54,348 bases of DNA from Halobacillus halophilus (GTDB taxonomy: Bacteria; Bacillota; Bacilli; Bacillales; Halobacillaceae), in contig NZ_JAIVAL010000017.1 in NCBI RefSeq assembly GCF_020171985.1, positions 1-54,348 on the forward strand. The letters are read 5' to 3'. Positions 26,358 to 34,091 of the stretch are shown piece after piece. A program made the translations under genes and the position numbers. The notes under the pieces were generated by a model that was not told the DNA's origin, searched no databases, and was given only the letters and a program-made list of their open reading frames with translations. How positions within the stretch are numbered: the first letter of the stretch is position 1; every line of letters begins with the position of its first letter.

Positions 26358-26387
26358 TTGACATCTTAATTTTGTTAAACTTATACT
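26358..26387 (+). promoter_or_regulatory. SigA promoter of the second MarR gene
   Basis: TTGACA (26358-26363), 18 bases, TATACT (26382-26387), 39 bases before the start codon. No obvious palindrome overlaps it. Confidence 0.6.
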
Positions 26388-26425
26388 ATCTTTATCTATA
26401 GAAAAGGACGAAAGGGCGAAGGTTT

Positions 26426-26890
26426 ATGAGCGAACAAGAGTCATACTACAAGAAAAAACAGGATCCCTCGTTGAAATTATTTGTCGTTTTAACGAAGGCA
26501 CAGCGCTCCGTAGCTGACCTGGTTAGAGATGATATCCAGCGTTATGGATTAAATCCTACAGAATTCGGAGTTCTGGAACTGTTGTATCATGAAGGAGAAC
26601 AGCCACTACAGAAAATTGGTGAGAAGATTCTTTTAGCCAGTGGCAGTATTACGTATGTCGTAGATAAGCTGGAAAAAAAGGAATATCTAGAACGGGTTCC
26701 ATGCCCGAACGACCGGCGGATTACGTTTGCTTCTATTACAGAAAAAGGAAGGGAGTTTTTGAACGAGATCTTCCCTGACCATTGGAAGCAAATAGAGAGG
26801 ATTACCGGAGGGCTAACGGACGAAGAAAAAGTACAAGCGATTGAACTGTTAAAAAAACTCGGGAAAAACACAGAAGGAAATCAGGACTAG
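26426..26890 (+). CDS. MarR-family transcriptional regulator
   Basis: 154 residues. LNPTEFGVLELLYHEGEQPLQKIGEKILLASGSITYVVDKLEKK spans the winged-helix core (~41-84), followed by the conserved wing PCPNDRRITFASITEKG (~90-106). It looks like the YusO/MhqR subgroup, members of which sense electrophiles or thiol stress in B. subtilis. There is no Cys in the typical sensing position near the N-terminus. Its target is unclear: no transporter or oxidoreductase gene follows directly. Confidence 0.85.
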   Translation: MSEQESYYKKKQDPSLKLFVVLTKAQRSVADLVRDDIQRYGLNPTEFGVLELLYHEGEQPLQKIGEKILLASGSITYVVDKLEKKEYLERVPCPNDRRITFASITEKGREFLNEIFPDHWKQIERITGGLTDEEKVQAIELLKKLGKNTEGNQD

Positions 26891-26951
26891 AGAATTTTCT
26901 GAATATAGTTTATACTAAGACTTAATTCTAAAGGCAAAGGAGGGTATGACG

Positions 26952-27059
26952 ATGTTACAAATGCATGTGCTTGACTATCAATTGAACTATGTCCGCCGTG
27001 CGATTATTCACAATTCATCTGTTAAAGGGACACGTCTGTCCAATTTTACAGGTGAATAG
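26952..27059 (+). CDS. Leader peptide ORF upstream of the ABC-F gene
   Basis: 35 codons, MLQMHVLDYQLNYVRRAIIH and a polar tail ending LSNFTGE. A strong ribosome site (aaaggaggg, 26936-26944) stands 7 bases before ATG 26952; the ATG at 26946 is too close. It is followed by a possible antiterminator arm, a terminator and the ABC-F gene. The layout fits ribosome-stalling attenuation, as shown for vmlR-type genes, in which an antibiotic-stalled ribosome on the leader lets transcription go on. I recognise no homologue of the peptide. Confidence 0.55.
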   Translation: MLQMHVLDYQLNYVRRAIIHNSSVKGTRLSNFTGE

Positions 27060-27107
27060 CGAATAAAATGTAACGTCTCATATCTGATTATACCAATGCG
27101 CAATGAA

Positions 27108-27138
27108 GTCAGAGGTTACGGGACCTCTGGCTTTTTTT
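27108..27138 (+). terminator. Attenuator terminator before the ABC-F gene
   Basis: Stem 27108-27116 / 27123-27131 (gtcagaggt, one G-T pair) followed by T7, ending 21 bases before the ABC-F start codon. Bases 27070-27078 can pair with 27111-27119 at 8 of 9 positions, which would break the terminator stem. Two alternative structures of this kind are the mark of an attenuator. Confidence 0.7.
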
Positions 27139-27158
27139 GTCTTTAGGAGGAAAATAAA

Positions 27159-29027
27159 ATGCTTATTACATTGAAAGATATATATAAAATCGTTGGTGGC
27201 CGAGTTTTGTTTGAATGCCTTAATTTTGAATTGAATGAAGGACAGAGGGTTGGGCTTGTCGGCCGCAATGGAAGTGGTAAATCTACTTTATTCCGCTTGA
27301 TTACGAAAGAGGAAGCTATTGACGGCGGAGATGTGTTTATCCGCAAAAACTTAACGATTGGGTATTTAAAGCAAATTCCTGAAGAGTGGGAATCATCAGG
27401 TAAAGCTTATTTGGAAGCGGCTTTTGAAGAATTGCTGCAAATGAAGAATGATATGCAGGGGCTGGAAGAAAAGATGCGTGACCCTGAAAGAATGGAACGA
27501 GCTCTTAGTGAATATGGAGAAATTCAAGAAAGATTTACTCAGGCAGGCGGTTACGAAATTGAATCAACCATCAACCAGGTGGCTAATGGTCTGAAGGTTC
27601 AGGAGCTTCTTGATCAGCCCTTCTTCCAGTTAAGCGGCGGTGAAAAAACAAAGCTAGGATTGGCTCGAATCTTATTGGAAAAGCCGGATGTATTACTGCT
27701 GGATGAACCAACAAACCACTTGGATTTACAAGCCATTGAATGGCTTGAAGAATACTTGCAGCAGTATGAAGGTTCTGTATGTATGATTTCCCATGACCGG
27801 TCTTTTCTCAATCATACAGTCACGGATATTATGGATTTGGAATCTGGAGACATTCAAACCTATAAAGGCAGCTATACCTCTTTTGAAAAACAAAAAGAAG
27901 AGAAATTGCTCGCGGAATTTCACCAGTATCAGGAACAGCAGAAAAAAATAAAAAAAATGAAAGAGGCTATTCGCCGGCTTAGACAATGGGCTAATGAAGC
28001 TAATCCACCGAATCCTAAACTATTTAAAAAAGCAAAGAGTATGGAGAAAGCACTGGAGCGTATGGAAAAAATAGATAAACCAATTGTTGATCCTAAAAAG
28101 ATGAACCTTGCGCTCCAGGCAGAGGGAAGAACCGGTAAGGATATACTTGTGGCTGATGACGTCAAAAAATCTTACGGGGATCGGGTGATTTTGAATGGCG
28201 TTCATCTTCATTTAAGAAATCGTGATCGGCTAGCTCTGGTGGGAACAAACGGAAGCGGAAAATCCACTTTGCTGCGCTTATTACTCGGACAGGAAGAACC
28301 TGAAGAAGGATCAATCAAAACAGGGCCTTCGATCAGAGTAGGGTATTTGCCTCAAAACCCATTAATGGGGGCGGACCGTGACCAGCGGATGATTGATTAT
28401 TTTCGAAATTCGATTCGAGTGACGGAGGGCGAAGCTCGTCATATGCTTGCCGCTTTTATGTTCTACGGGTATGATGTATTTCAAAAGATCAGGCATTTAA
28501 GCGGAGGAGAACAAATGCGGCTGAAGCTTGCCGTGTTTATGCATGAAGGTATTAATGTATTAATATTGGACGAGCCAACCAATCATTTAGATATTGAGTC
28601 TCAGGAAGTACTGGAAGAAGCTCTTAAAAAATTCGAAGGAACCGTACTTGGGGTTTCTCATGACCGATATTTCTTAAATCAATGCTTTTCAGATACAGCT
28701 TATCTTGCAGGCGGGAAAATTTATAGATATATAGGTTCTTATGATGAAACAAGGAAATACTGGATGGAACTTCTGGACCAGCAGCAAAGGAAAAACGCTC
28801 AAAAAGAATCTCCTTCAACGGCAGAGAAGCATAGAAACCATCGACCTCACATTAAACAGAAATTTGCAGTCGAAGAGGCCATAGCAGGTTTAGAAAAAGA
28901 AGTAACACAGCTTGAAAGCCAAATGGCAGAAGAGAACAATGTAGAGGAATTAATGAAGCTTCAGATAGAAAAGGATCAATTGAATGAAGAGATCGAAAAA
29001 CTTTATGCACAGTGGATGGAAGAATAA
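27159..29027 (+). CDS. ABC-F family ribosome-associated ATPase
   Basis: 622 residues, two ABC domains and no membrane helices. First Walker A GRNGSGKST (~35-43), signature LSGGEKTKLGLARILL, Walker B VLLLDEPTNHLDL. Second Walker A GTNGSGKST (~362-370), signature LSGGEQMRLKLAVFM and VLILDEPTNHLDI. The long helical linker (~240-310) that reaches toward the peptidyl-transferase centre carries NEANPPNPKLFKKAKSMEKA. A C-terminal coiled coil (~555-622) follows. ABC-F proteins rescue stalled ribosomes or displace antibiotics. The attenuator upstream favours an antibiotic-resistance type, but a housekeeping role cannot be excluded. Confidence 0.88.
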   Translation: MLITLKDIYKIVGGRVLFECLNFELNEGQRVGLVGRNGSGKSTLFRLITKEEAIDGGDVFIRKNLTIGYLKQIPEEWESSGKAYLEAAFEELLQMKNDMQGLEEKMRDPERMERALSEYGEIQERFTQAGGYEIESTINQVANGLKVQELLDQPFFQLSGGEKTKLGLARILLEKPDVLLLDEPTNHLDLQAIEWLEEYLQQYEGSVCMISHDRSFLNHTVTDIMDLESGDIQTYKGSYTSFEKQKEEKLLAEFHQYQEQQKKIKKMKEAIRRLRQWANEANPPNPKLFKKAKSMEKALERMEKIDKPIVDPKKMNLALQAEGRTGKDILVADDVKKSYGDRVILNGVHLHLRNRDRLALVGTNGSGKSTLLRLLLGQEEPEEGSIKTGPSIRVGYLPQNPLMGADRDQRMIDYFRNSIRVTEGEARHMLAAFMFYGYDVFQKIRHLSGGEQMRLKLAVFMHEGINVLILDEPTNHLDIESQEVLEEALKKFEGTVLGVSHDRYFLNQCFSDTAYLAGGKIYRYIGSYDETRKYWMELLDQQQRKNAQKESPSTAEKHRNHRPHIKQKFAVEEAIAGLEKEVTQLESQMAEENNVEELMKLQIEKDQLNEEIEKLYAQWMEE

Positions 29028-29075
29028 AGTATAGGTCCTTGATCATTGTTGAGAAAGTTTAAATATAGGATAAGA

Positions 29076-29105
29076 AAAGCCTCGAGCGCAGTCGCTCGAG
29101 GCTTT
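29076..29105. terminator. Terminator between the ABC-F and SDR genes
   Basis: Perfect 13-bp stem 29076-29088 / 29093-29105 (aaagcctcgagcg) with flanking A/T bases; the two genes converge. Confidence 0.9.
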
Positions 29106-29121
29106 ATTGTAGCAGCATTCT

Positions 29122-30219
29122 TTAAAGCAAGGACGTGTGTTTTCGCTGATCGTGTTTATGACGGCCGTAATAATCAATAAGTGTCTGCACATAAGACGTT
29201 AAGTCAGGGCAGGTAATGGAAGAGCCCTGTAAGTCATTCTGAGCTTCAGTCGAGTCATAGTCACTTTTGGTAAGAAAATAGTCCATCGCTTCTTTCTGAA
29301 TACCAAGTTTCTTTCTTATCGAACGAATTTGTAATCCCTGATTGGCCATCGCTCCCGGAAGGCTAAGCATAGGACGGCGTTCAAGGTAGGTATCGGAAAA
29401 TAATTGGTAGATTTCTCGAGCCGTGTAAGGATCAGGGTCCGTTAGATGGTACGTTTTTCCTTTACTTTTCTGAATATGCACTAAATAGATACTGCCTTTA
29501 ATTACATAATCCTGAGGTACTAAATTAACCTTTGCATCCCCCTTTCCAAATTGAGGGATGACCGGCAGTGCGCGGAAACGATCCAGCATATTTAACACAA
29601 AGTAGGGTCCGTCGAATTTGAGTGTTTCTCCTGTCCTTGAATGACCTACGACAATTCCCGGCCGAATGATGGTTATAGGGAGATGCTCTTTTTCTGATTC
29701 GACGAGCTTTTCAGCTTCGTATTTTGTATATTCATAATGATTCTTGAAACCTTCTTGATGTGTCAATTCGTCTTCATATATCTTTCCTTCTCGTTTTCCT
29801 GAGATGTAGGCCGAACTAAAATAAAGATACCTTTGTAACTTTAGGAAACTTCGAAGCCAATGGTTTACCTCCCTTGTTCCCTGTACATTCACACGCCATG
29901 CTTTTGTAAGAGAAACAGCCAAATCGTAGAGTGCAGCAAGGTGAAAGAAATGGGTGGTCTCTCTTTCAAGTTTTGCACGTAATGAAGGATCAAGTCCCAA
30001 CCCTGGTTTTGTAATATCTCCTGGCACAAGCTCGATTTTCTGCCTGTCTACGTAAATTTCCTTCGCTAATTCTTTCACCCTTTGCTCAGCCAATTCTTTC
30101 ATTTCAGGTAAATGAATTAAGTAAATTTTGTCTACTGGATACCCTTCGAAAAACAGCTCTTCTACGATGTTGGATGCCAGGTACCCTGGAAATCCTGTAC
30201 ACACATAGGTGTTCGCCAA
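29122..30219 (-). CDS. SDR-family NAD(P)-binding reductase (male-sterility/thioester reductase-like)
   Basis: 365 residues. Extended SDR fold: nucleotide loop TGFPGYLASN (~8-17), THFFHLAALYDL (~89-100), and catalytic Tyr/Lys in YEYTK (Y162, K166). IRPGIVVGHSRTGET is the strand region after the catalytic site. This is the NAD-binding-4 branch that contains fatty-acyl and thioester reductases, though there is no carrier domain here. Start TTG at 30219 behind aggag gives MANTYVCTGFPG; the ATG at 30228 abuts the ribosome site. It may act on an acyl chain or a sugar; substrate not shown. Confidence 0.8.
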   Translation of the reverse strand: MANTYVCTGFPGYLASNIVEELFFEGYPVDKIYLIHLPEMKELAEQRVKELAKEIYVDRQKIELVPGDITKPGLGLDPSLRAKLERETTHFFHLAALYDLAVSLTKAWRVNVQGTREVNHWLRSFLKLQRYLYFSSAYISGKREGKIYEDELTHQEGFKNHYEYTKYEAEKLVESEKEHLPITIIRPGIVVGHSRTGETLKFDGPYFVLNMLDRFRALPVIPQFGKGDAKVNLVPQDYVIKGSIYLVHIQKSKGKTYHLTDPDPYTAREIYQLFSDTYLERRPMLSLPGAMANQGLQIRSIRKKLGIQKEAMDYFLTKSDYDSTEAQNDLQGSSITCPDLTSYVQTLIDYYGRHKHDQRKHTSLL

Positions 30220-30406
30220 ATCAATCATCTCCTATTAAGTGGTTATTTTATCCATTCGTCAGTTGAGTCAGGTTTTCCTTCTTCAACGTCTGATCTCCTT
30301 TAATGGTGGAGGAAGTGCGGGAAGAGAATCTGGCTTATAAGAACATCATGGGGGAAGTATGTTCTCCCCTTTACATATTTGTAGGTACATTCTATCATAA
30401 TAGGTG

Positions 30407-30432
30407 GTTTTGAAACTGTAATAAAAGGGTAA
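30407..30432 (+). promoter_or_regulatory. SigB-type promoter of the glutaredoxin-like gene
   Basis: GTTTTG (30407-30412), 14 bases, GGGTAA (30427-30432), 48 bases before the start codon. Good agreement with SigB; no SigA pair of similar quality is seen here. Confidence 0.55.
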
Positions 30433-30479
30433 CGGAAAAGTAATAAACAGAGACGCAAAGGCAATGAGGAGGGACAGCT

Positions 30480-30761
30480 ATGAGTGACCAGAAAGTTGTG
30501 GTGTACACGAGCAGGAACTGTGCAAAATGCGATCAGGTAGTAGCCAAACTCTCGGAATGGGAAATTGATTATGAAGAGCGCAATGTATCCACTAACCGTG
30601 ATCACTTTAAAGAACTTCAAAATATGAAGATATATGGAACGCCAGCAACATTTATAAATCAGGAGAAAATCCTGGGCTTTCAGGAAAGAAAGTTAAAACG
30701 AGCGCTGGGAATCCAGTCCGCTGAACGTTTTGTAGATTCCGATATGATGAATTATTCATAA
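30480..30761 (+). CDS. Glutaredoxin/NrdH-like redox protein
   Basis: 93 residues with CAKC active site (14-17) and the cis-proline segment GTPATF (~53-58), then a short non-conserved tail. It would reduce protein disulfides, probably with thioredoxin reductase or bacillithiol as the electron source. ATG with gaggaggg upstream. Its own SigB-type promoter suggests a stress role. It ends in a strong terminator. Confidence 0.85.
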   Translation: MSDQKVVVYTSRNCAKCDQVVAKLSEWEIDYEERNVSTNRDHFKELQNMKIYGTPATFINQEKILGFQERKLKRALGIQSAERFVDSDMMNYS

Positions 30762-30765
30762 TTCT

Positions 30766-30799
30766 GCAAGTGATTCTCATGGATCACTTGCTTTTTTTT
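30766..30799 (+). terminator. Terminator after the glutaredoxin-like gene
   Basis: 9-bp perfect stem 30766-30774 / 30783-30791 followed by T8. Confidence 0.9.
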
Positions 30800-30857
30800 A
30801 CACTTTTTCATCTTTCCAACATAGGCTGAAGTAAACACGTCAAGAAGGTGGAACATC

Positions 30858-31244
30858 ATGTATCCCTATTATCAACAATGGTATGACTGGTCCCGTCAAT
30901 CGACTGTTTATCCTTATGATCCTGCCTTTTATCAAGGTGCATACCAAAACCAGGGGAATGTAAATGGCTGGTATAATCATGGTTATAACCAAAATGCGTA
31001 TGTGCCTCAAAATCCATATCCGTATAGTTACGGCTACACAGGATATACTGAAAATGGAAATCCTAAAACATCCTCCTTCCAAGCAGGAGCGCTTCCAAAA
31101 GGCGTTATGAATTATTTTCAAAATGAGGATGGGCAGCTGGATTTTGATAAAATGATGTCGACCACGGGTCAAGTAGTGAAAACAGTTCAGCAGGTTTCGC
31201 CGATTGTAAAGGGCATCGGCACGTTTGTAAAAGGCTTCAAATAA
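30858..31244 (+). CDS. YppG-like protein
   Basis: 128 residues. The first ~65 are very rich in Tyr, Asn, Gln, Pro and Gly (low-complexity, aromatic). The conserved C-terminal part, PKGVMNYFQNEDGQLDFDKM (~80-99) followed by QVVKTVQQVSPIVKGIGTF, matches the YppG family of sporulating Bacillaceae. Such Tyr-rich tails are common in spore coat or spore-associated proteins; the role of YppG is unknown. ATG with aagaaggtgg upstream. Confidence 0.75.
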   Translation: MYPYYQQWYDWSRQSTVYPYDPAFYQGAYQNQGNVNGWYNHGYNQNAYVPQNPYPYSYGYTGYTENGNPKTSSFQAGALPKGVMNYFQNEDGQLDFDKMMSTTGQVVKTVQQVSPIVKGIGTFVKGFK

Positions 31245-31276
31245 ACGCGCTCCTATTTGCGGGCGCGTGTTTTTTC
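31245..31276 (+). terminator. Terminator after the YppG-like gene
   Basis: 8-bp stem acgcgctc (31245-31252) / 31261-31268 with one G-T pair, followed by a T run interrupted by one G. Confidence 0.8.
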
Positions 31277-31301
31277 TTATGGAACAAGTCATGTGATATA
31301 A

Positions 31302-31320
31302 TATTTCGCATAGCGAAATA
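31302..31320 (+). promoter_or_regulatory. Perfect palindrome before the esterase gene
   Basis: tatttcgc (31302-31309), ATA, gcgaaata (31313-31320), just upstream of the ribosome site and partly overlapping a TATAAT-like hexamer (31297-31302). It could be an operator or a small RNA hairpin; no regulator is known for it. Confidence 0.4.
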
Positions 31321-31338
31321 ATAGTGGAGGCGCGGATA

Positions 31339-32025
31339 ATGAGTATTGGTTGTTTATGTATTCATGGCTACACGGGAAGTCCTGAGGAAGTTCAACCCCT
31401 CGTAGATTTTTTAAGTGGACGAACCACCTGGGAGATTTCCAACCCTACTTTACCCGGTCATGGGGAAGAACTGGATCTCCAGGGACATTACTACCAGGAA
31501 TGGATCGCGACAGCGGAGCTTGCATTATTAGACTTGTTGAAGAGGAACGATACCATTGTCATAATCGGGTTCTCTATGGGTGGGATGATTGCTGCGTATT
31601 TAACGGCTAAATATAGGATTAACCGTCTTGTATTACTCTCGGCAGCAGGGAAATATGTGAGCCTGCCGCAAATGTACAAAGACATTTATGAAATGCTTGC
31701 AGATGCCTGGAAAGGGGCGCTGGCTTCCAATGAGCTCTTTACGAGATACCAGAGGAAATTACAGCAAACCTATCTATTCTCCACATTCGAATTTATGAAG
31801 TGCGTGCAGTTCACCAGACCTTACTTAAAGCAGGTAAGATGTCCTGTGCTGATCATTCAGGGGGAATTGGATGGGATGGTTCCTAAGAAAACGGCGGAAT
31901 TCCTCGATGAAGAAATTCCAGCAGAAGAAAAAGAGCTGATCTTCCTTAAAAATTCCAAGCATTTAATCTGTCATGGCGATGATAAGGACGAGCTCTTCGA
32001 TGCGGTATTAGAATTTTTAAACTGA
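31339..32025 (+). CDS. Alpha/beta hydrolase, carboxylesterase (Est30-like)
   Basis: 228 residues. Oxyanion region CLCIHGYTGSPEE (~5-17), nucleophile elbow GFSMGG with Ser79 (~77-82), acid in IIQGELDGMVP (~173-183) and His in NSKHLICH (~203-210). The order Ser-Asp-His and the short cap fit monomeric carboxylesterases and monoacylglycerol lipases of Bacillaceae. The start is ATG at 31339 with ggagg 9 bases upstream. Cytoplasmic. Followed after 23 bp by the MFS gene, probably co-transcribed. Confidence 0.85.
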   Translation: MSIGCLCIHGYTGSPEEVQPLVDFLSGRTTWEISNPTLPGHGEELDLQGHYYQEWIATAELALLDLLKRNDTIVIIGFSMGGMIAAYLTAKYRINRLVLLSAAGKYVSLPQMYKDIYEMLADAWKGALASNELFTRYQRKLQQTYLFSTFEFMKCVQFTRPYLKQVRCPVLIIQGELDGMVPKKTAEFLDEEIPAEEKELIFLKNSKHLICHGDDKDELFDAVLEFLN

Positions 32026-32048
32026 TTTTAGAGAAAGGGTGCAGTTAA

Positions 32049-33329
32049 ATGACGAAAGATCAAAATACAAAAGCACCCCTTCAAACCTCATTTTATTATG
32101 GGTGGATCATTGTTGCGGTTGCTGGGCTTAGTGTATTTTTCTCAGGGCCGGGCCAAACCTATTCGGTTTCAATTTTCATAGATTACTATATTAAGGACTT
32201 TGAGTATTCGCGTTCCCTCGTTTCAGGTATATACTCAGGCGCTACATTGTGTGCCGGGTTTGCCTTATTCATGATGGGGAGACTGGTCGATCGATTTGGT
32301 CAGCGAACGATGATGGTATCGGTGGGGATATTATTATCTCTGGCATTGTTTTGGAACGCCTTCCTGTTAGGCCCGATCATGATGTTTTTTGGCTTTTTTA
32401 TGATTCGTTTATTTGGTCAGGGCTCGATGACTTTAATTCCTAACACCCTGGTGCCTCAATGGTTTATTCGCAAAAGAGGCCGCGCGCTAAGTGTGATGGC
32501 GATTGGTGGATTCGCGAGTTCAGCCTTAATGCCGCCTTTGAATACATGGATGATCGAAACGGTAGGGTGGAGAACAGCATGGGGAATCTGGGGCAGCTTA
32601 TTATTGATTGTATTTGTTCCCGTGGCATTCTTCTTTGTCCGCAACCAGCCTAAACTGGTTGGAGAAATACCAGACGGAACTCCAAAGCCTGTGAAAGGCG
32701 GGGACGATCCGAATCCGAATATAGAAGTTAATGAAAAAAGCTGGACTTTAAAAGAAGCTATGGCTACGAAAGCTTTCTGGTTTATACTTTTTTGCGTGAT
32801 CGTACCTGCTCTTGTAAATACAGCTATTACCTTTCATATTGTATCGATTATGGGCTTAAGAGGCCTTGATACGGGAGTCGCTGCAATGGTGTTGACTTTA
32901 ATGGCGATTATCGGATTCCCTGTTACATTCCTGACAGGGTACTTAGTGGATCGATTCCAAGTACATTACATATTGGCTATCACTTTCTTTGGTCATATTT
33001 TTACTTTACTGCTTCTATTATTTACAGATACTTGGTGGCTTGCTGTAGCTTTTGGAGTGCTTTGGGGTTTTGTGAATGGATTTGAACGCATTGTTCTGAG
33101 TATTGTTTGGCCGAACTACTTTGGCCGTGAGCATTTGGGAAGCATTAAGGGACTCGCGCAAACCGTCATGGTTATCGGGTCTGCCTTAGGACCGCTTCCG
33201 TTTGGCATTTTTTATGATTGGCTTGGAGGCTACCAGGAAGTCATTCTGCTAACCATTGCGTTCCCAATAACGGCTGGGATTCTGGCTTTGAGTTCTCCGC
33301 AGCCTAGATATGAAGACTATCACGCCTGA
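32049..33329 (+). CDS. MFS transporter (OFA/monocarboxylate type)
   Basis: 426 residues, 12 predicted helices with a charged central loop (~215-235). Motif A-like GRLVDRFGQRTMM lies after helix 2 (~78-90) and GYLVDRFQVHYIL at the matching place in the second half. FYYGWIIVAVAGLSVFFSGPGQTYSVSIF (~15-43) is typical of the oxalate/formate antiporter and monocarboxylate group. Likely moves a carboxylate; direction and substrate are unknown. Pairing with an esterase hints at ester catabolism, which is inference only. Confidence 0.8.
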   Translation: MTKDQNTKAPLQTSFYYGWIIVAVAGLSVFFSGPGQTYSVSIFIDYYIKDFEYSRSLVSGIYSGATLCAGFALFMMGRLVDRFGQRTMMVSVGILLSLALFWNAFLLGPIMMFFGFFMIRLFGQGSMTLIPNTLVPQWFIRKRGRALSVMAIGGFASSALMPPLNTWMIETVGWRTAWGIWGSLLLIVFVPVAFFFVRNQPKLVGEIPDGTPKPVKGGDDPNPNIEVNEKSWTLKEAMATKAFWFILFCVIVPALVNTAITFHIVSIMGLRGLDTGVAAMVLTLMAIIGFPVTFLTGYLVDRFQVHYILAITFFGHIFTLLLLLFTDTWWLAVAFGVLWGFVNGFERIVLSIVWPNYFGREHLGSIKGLAQTVMVIGSALGPLPFGIFYDWLGGYQEVILLTIAFPITAGILALSSPQPRYEDYHA

Positions 33330-33547
33330 TTGTCAGAGCCCAGATCCGGATGAAAAAACCGGGACTGGGCTTTTGGTGTTAGATATAGGTCTGTCCGTCT
33401 ATTTGACATAAACTCTGGAATAATTCTTAAACTCATGTCTATCTCGTTAAACTCATCTATTGTTACATGAAAACCGCAAACCTCCAGTGAAGTTTTGAGC
33501 ACGTTCTCTATTTCCTGACATACTTGCAGATCCTTCCTTGATAGAAT
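33320..33547 (-). other. Open frame continuing past the TGA of the next gene
   Basis: About 75 sense codons in the same frame as the gene at 33548-33934, directly after its TGA, ending at TGA 33320-33322. The text looks protein-like (KDLQVCQEIENVLKTSLEV, then FHVTIDEFNEIDMSLRIIPE). No start codon with a ribosome site is seen; GTG 33502 is the first usable one. Either a nonsense mutation split a longer gene, or this is the chance tail of one. The far end runs through the MFS terminator. Confidence 0.35.
33337..33374 (+). terminator. Terminator after the MFS gene
   Basis: Stem agcccag..ccgg (33337-33349) / ccgg..ctgggct (33359-33371) with two mismatched positions, ending in T4. Confidence 0.7.
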
Positions 33548-33934
33548 TCATAAGGAACCAGCCTTTTGCTTTTCATCTGTTCCATTCATTAGCAGGTTCC
33601 AGTAACTCAACTGAGCGGAATGATATTGAAAAAGCTCCACGTCGCGTCTATCCAGGGACTGATTCATTTTTAATTGATGATAGTTAATAGAAAGCGCAAT
33701 ATCTGAGTACATATACAAATTATTCAAGTAGTATTCCTCTAAATAAGCGGAAGGAATAAAGAAGGGAAGCTTCGTGTCCGTGTGTAAAGAGACAAGCCAG
33801 CCTATCGATTCTACGTAGTGATGATCATCGCCTATGTAAATAAACTCTCCTCTCTTAAAATGAAGACATTTATTGGGGCTGCCGGGATCTCTATGGTAGG
33901 TAAAATCGCATGTAACAATGAGACAATCTTTCAT
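33548..33934 (-). CDS. Hypothetical protein with an SH3-like N-terminus
   Basis: 128 residues, not recognised. The first ~60 residues alternate beta strands with the pattern ALYDF-like VTCDFTYHRD, FKRGEFIYIG, GWLVSLH and FFIPSAYLEEY, which resembles an SH3 fold. A helical tail with many Tyr, Gln and Leu follows. The start is ATG at 33934 because aaagggga is 6 bases upstream; the ATG at 33940 touches it. The open frame goes on after its stop (see the neighbouring entry). Single gene. Confidence 0.6.
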   Translation of the reverse strand: MKDCLIVTCDFTYHRDPGSPNKCLHFKRGEFIYIGDDHHYVESIGWLVSLHTDTKLPFFIPSAYLEEYYLNNLYMYSDIALSINYHQLKMNQSLDRRDVELFQYHSAQLSYWNLLMNGTDEKQKAGSL

Positions 33935-34049
33935 GTTCATTCCCCTTTATAAGAAGATGATTAAATTATAATTGTCAATGAAGCGTCTGCTTTTTAAATG
34001 TAGACATAGGGAGGATCATGAACTCAAATTGCATTCTTAAAGTCAATAA

Positions 34050-34081
34050 AAAAGCTGCAGGGCAGATGCTCCGCAGCTTTT
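34050..34081 (-). terminator. Terminator of the DegV gene
   Basis: Stem aaaagctgc (34050-34058) / gcagctttt (34073-34081) followed on the minus strand by T-rich sequence. Confidence 0.8.
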
Positions 34082-34091
34082 GGTTAATCTA

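Noticed and set aside
33548-33550. TGA read as selenocysteine
   Set aside because: No downstream stem-loop of SECIS type was recognised, and the family is not known to carry selenocysteine.
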